From contig NC_031474.1 of assembly GCF_000006565.2 (NCBI RefSeq), positions 3,197,662-3,261,661 on the forward strand: DNA of 64,000 bases, given 5' to 3'. A model generated the notes under the pieces. It searched no databases. It had not been told where the DNA came from and worked only from the letters and a program-made list of their open reading frames with translations. Shown here one piece after another: positions 61,112 to 64,000 of the stretch; within the stretch, counting starts at the first letter, position 1, and every line of letters starts with the position of its first letter. This DNA comes from Toxoplasma gondii ME49. Lineage: Eukaryota > Apicomplexa > Conoidasida > Eucoccidiorida > Sarcocystidae. The translations under genes were made by a program, and so were the position numbers.

Positions 61112-63856
61112 CTGTATTTGAGAACCGCTTACGTGAACCTACGTTTATGAGAAACTATGTATGCATATATATATATATATATATGTATATATGCATGTAT
61201 ACAATGAAGAGTGTGGGCTGGGGAGTGCTACGTTTTGCCGAGTCTACTTTCGCTGCGTGTCTTTTTTCGCGCGTCTCCTGTGGTTCCCGTATGCGGTCGC
61301 CTACGCCTTCCGAGCCGTCCTCGGGTCGCATTGCGTCTCTGAGCTGGAAGGGGAGCTCCTGGGCAGCCTTGCTGACGCAGAAGATCTTGGTGACGAGAAG
61401 CTCGACGCCTTTCTGCGACGTGGACTGTATCTCCACTTCAGGCTCCACGACGGTGCCCTGGAGGTCGACGACGGACTCGAGCGGCAGACTCATCGTCCAC
61501 TTGATCATGTCCTTTGTGTTGCCTCGCTTGGCATCCAGCACCCCTTGCACCGTCTCCTGTCTCTCTCGCAGCATCAAGAATCCAACGCTTCCTGCGGAAC
61601 AGCAGACAGCGAAGCGAAGGACAAAAAGTGACACCCGAGGGAGACAGAAGGCAGCGCGCGACATGCGATTGGCCAGACAGAAAAGAGTGGACACCGGCGC
61701 GGAAAAGCGAAGGACGCAGAGAACGAGGCGAATGCGGAGAAGCGACGCGAGTGCAAATACAGAAGGAGAAGCTGAAAAAGGAGAAGGACCGGAGCACAGG
61801 TCGATCCAACATTCGACCTTTCGCAGAACAGACGGCACCAGCCGGCCGCAGACTTGCTTGCTGGCGACAGCTCGCAAAAAGTCAAACAACGCTCGCGGTG
61901 TACATACAGCCGCGGAAAGAATGCAAGCGTACCTTTTCCTCGCGACTCCTGAATGCGTCCGCGAACCCAGACAGTTTTTCCGACGTGGTTGCGGAGCTGG
62001 TCGACAGGAATCCACTCTCGGTTTGTCCGCATGCGGGAGTCAATGACGGGGAGATAGCCGAAGGCATCTTTCTCCAAATCCTCGACCTGCTTGTTCATCA
62101 CGGCTTGAGCAGCCCGCTGCTCTGCCTCTGGAAAAAAAAGACGAGGTTCATACACCTTGGGTCCTGAAGAGCAACCAGCTCTGGTCATGACATCCCTGTG
62201 TGCCTCTCTTGCCCTTGCCTTGTCTGTTCCGCCTTCTCTGTGACAACCTTTTCTTTCAGTTCTCTCCTCTCTCCTGGTCTCTTCCTCTCTCTGCGCCTTT
62301 CTCCCTTCCCCCTTCGGCGCCCCCGCTGCCCGCTCTCGGCCGTTTCCCCCTACCTCTTTCTCTGTCTCCTCTTCCTCTCCGTGGCCTGGCAGCCCCCCAC
62401 ACACAGCTCTCGTTTCTTCCCCGCCCATGTCGCCTCTTTCTCACCGAGAGCTTCTCGCTTGGCAGCTTTCGCAGCTTCCTTCGCTGCCTCCTTTTCTGCC
62501 TTTTTCTGCGCCTTCTTCGACACGGGCGCCTCGGCTACCTCCGCGACCGAGGGCGCCGCCTCCTCTCGCTTCGGCGTCTCTTCCGGCATGGGGGGCGGCA
62601 GAGAAGACAAACAGGAAAACGCACGGAGGAGAGACGGTGTTGTCGGCGAAGAAGAAACCGAAACAGCTGAAGGCATGCGCCTGTCGACCTCTGCTGAGTG
62701 ACCCGCGAGAGAGGAACAGCGAGCAGAGGAGAGGGGAAGACTCCGTGGCCTGAGGAGGGCGCTGGACGAACGGAACCGCGAGACGCCTATGAAGGAGACA
62801 CTTGGTTTCAACGCCTTTGTGGGGAGTGAAGAGAAGCAGCGAGAAGTCACGGGCGCTCTAGCTGAAGAAGGCGAGACAGAAGTGAAGCAAAGAGAAGAAG
62901 AAGGAAGAACGCGCATTCGCCAGTTCTCTTTGTTTCTGCCAAAGCAGCGGTCGCCGGGTTCGGCGGCAGCGAAAGCAGAAGAGCGAAACGGACTCCTCCT
63001 ACGAGCAGCACAAGACGAGAGAAAAGAAGCAGAGAGAGAAGAGAGCCAAGGAACGAGAGGTGCAGAAGGGGGAGAGCTGGAAAGCTCAGAAACTCCCGAC
63101 GAGCGCAGCGGGGAGAAAGGAGAGGAAGTCGAGAGGAAAAAGCGAGAAGCGGGCCGTTGCTGAGGCAAAAAAACTTCTTCAGTGTCGATGAGAAACAAAG
63201 AGAAGATAAAGAGAATCGGAGCGAAACGGAACGGTGGAAATCGCATGCAGAGAGAACAGAGACCGTCTCTCTCCATGGACTGCGTTATCAGCTCTGGAAA
63301 TCGTCTGATCCGCACTAGAGAAGTGAAAAAAGTTGCGGTTTGCGCCTTGTTTCTGTGTGGCTACATGCACATCTCTTCTTCAGACTGAAGGCCAAAGAGA
63401 GCACGAAAAAAGAAGAAGGCACAGGGAAAAGTCAAAAGAAATGGGGGGCGGAGACGGCCGTCGCGAAGCAGCGACGGACCCAGCGCGTTCCACGGAGTAC
63501 TCATACACCCTCCAGGAAAAAAGTGAAAGAGGACGCGGCTCTCCACGCTCAGACGCCACAAGCGAGAACAGGAAAGAAAACAAAGGAGAAAACGAGGGAG
63601 AACAAGCAGCGGAGATGCTGTGTTGGTCGCCCCCCTGTCTCTGTGCGCACAGTCGACTCAGCGGGCATTCTCGGCGCGTATGTTCACCTCCGAGGGATCC
63701 CAGAAAACAAAAAAAAGAAATAGAATACAGAGAAGAAAATTTCCCGGTCTCCATCGGAGAAGACACACCTGCGCTTCTCTCTGGGCTGTTTGCGTCGAAT
63801 CCAATGAGTCTCCGCGTTTCGTCTCCCGCAGAGCCGACGGACTGTTGTTCGGACAT
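57486..63856 (-). CDS. Aspartyl-tRNA synthetase, eukaryotic cytosolic type (class IIb)
   Basis: Charges tRNA-Asp with aspartate. Exons: 63856-63769, 62579-62445, 62127-61933, 61591-61305, 60969-60675, 60083-59920, 59603-59331, 58589-58376, 57547-57486 (TGA), 570 residues, phases all agreeing. A Lys/Ala-rich helix ([20 protein letters not shown]) resembles the tRNA-binding extension of yeast and plant enzymes. Then come the anticodon-binding OB fold ([15 protein letters not shown]), motif 1 region ([13 protein letters not shown]), [19 protein letters not shown], motif 2 ([15 protein letters not shown]), the insertion region, [24 protein letters not shown], motif 3 ([16 protein letters not shown]) and the end [12 protein letters not shown] typical of the cytosolic family. 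The last exon begins after TTTTGCAG (AKNIRQ). The first exon (MSEQQSVG) is inferred from splice and phase fit. If it is wrong, translation could begin at ATG 62589 (544 residues) or 62677. No organelle signal is obvious. Confidence 0.95.
59204..59283. repeat. TA/CA microsatellite in AspRS intron
   Basis: Alternating TA interrupted by a CACACA run, just downstream in gene sense of the donor at 59330. Confidence 0.85.
61073..61196. repeat. TA microsatellite blocks in AspRS intron
   Basis: Two blocks (61078-61106 and 61165-61196) inside the intron between the exons 61591-61305 and 60969-60675. Confidence 0.85.
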
Positions 63857-64000
63857 TGTTTTCCGAATATAAGGCGGTCTCAGCCCCTCCTGAGAAGTGT
63901 CACCCGCTGACCGAAAAACGTTTTTCTTCCGGCGCAGAGTTTTCTCTCTCCCTCGCATCCGCCTTTTCTCCTCTTGATGGCTGCGTTCGCGTTACTCCAT
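63857..64000. other. Presumed AspRS 5' flank
   Basis: 144 bases upstream of the proposed AspRS first ATG. I see no other feature. Confidence 0.4.

Overview
The window looks like nuclear DNA of a coccidian apicomplexan, most probably Toxoplasma gondii or a close relative such as Hammondia or Neospora. The evidence is eukaryotic multi-exon genes with GT-AG introns of several hundred bases, about 50% GC coding sequence, very long low-complexity protein segments, many TA/TACATA microsatellites in introns and spacers, and frequent GCATGC motifs. No bacterial features, CRISPR, insertion sequences or tRNAs were seen. Exons were placed by eye from protein homology, splice consensus and phase agreement; junctions marked as certain are those where phase and family alignment both agree.

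Layout: (1) 1-6589, plus strand, the 3' part of a ClpB/Hsp100 disaggregase whose 5' end lies outside the window. (2) 6590-10253, a tail-to-tail spacer with a purine-rich tract and a perfect 37-bp inverted repeat. (3) 10254 to about 18136, minus strand, ribophorin I/OST1 of the oligosaccharyltransferase. (4) 21002-22299, minus strand, a small FAM32A-like nucleolar/spliceosomal protein. (5) 23083-23841, minus strand, the 3' exons of a VMA21-like V-ATPase assembly factor. (6) 23842-29570, a spacer with a lower-GC island and the 5' leader of the next gene. (7) 29581-36720, plus strand, a very large NIF/FCP1-SCP-type HAD phosphatase with a short upstream ORF overlapping its start. (8) 36721-39822, a tail-to-tail spacer. 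(9) 39823-51593, minus strand, a membrane-anchored class I cyclic-nucleotide phosphodiesterase with a 1.2 kb minisatellite in one intron. (10) 51594-57485, a spacer with a second lower-GC island. (11) 57486-63856, minus strand, a cytosolic-type aspartyl-tRNA synthetase.

The genes are not an operon. They are ordinary housekeeping and signalling genes: protein disaggregation, N-glycosylation, RNA processing, V-ATPase assembly, dephosphorylation, cyclic-nucleotide breakdown and tRNA charging. No wholly new system was found. The points most worth a second look are the exon architecture of the phosphatase, the hyper-repetitive phosphodiesterase intron, the short overlapping upstream ORF, the distant first exon proposed for the tRNA synthetase and the unresolved 5' end of OST1.
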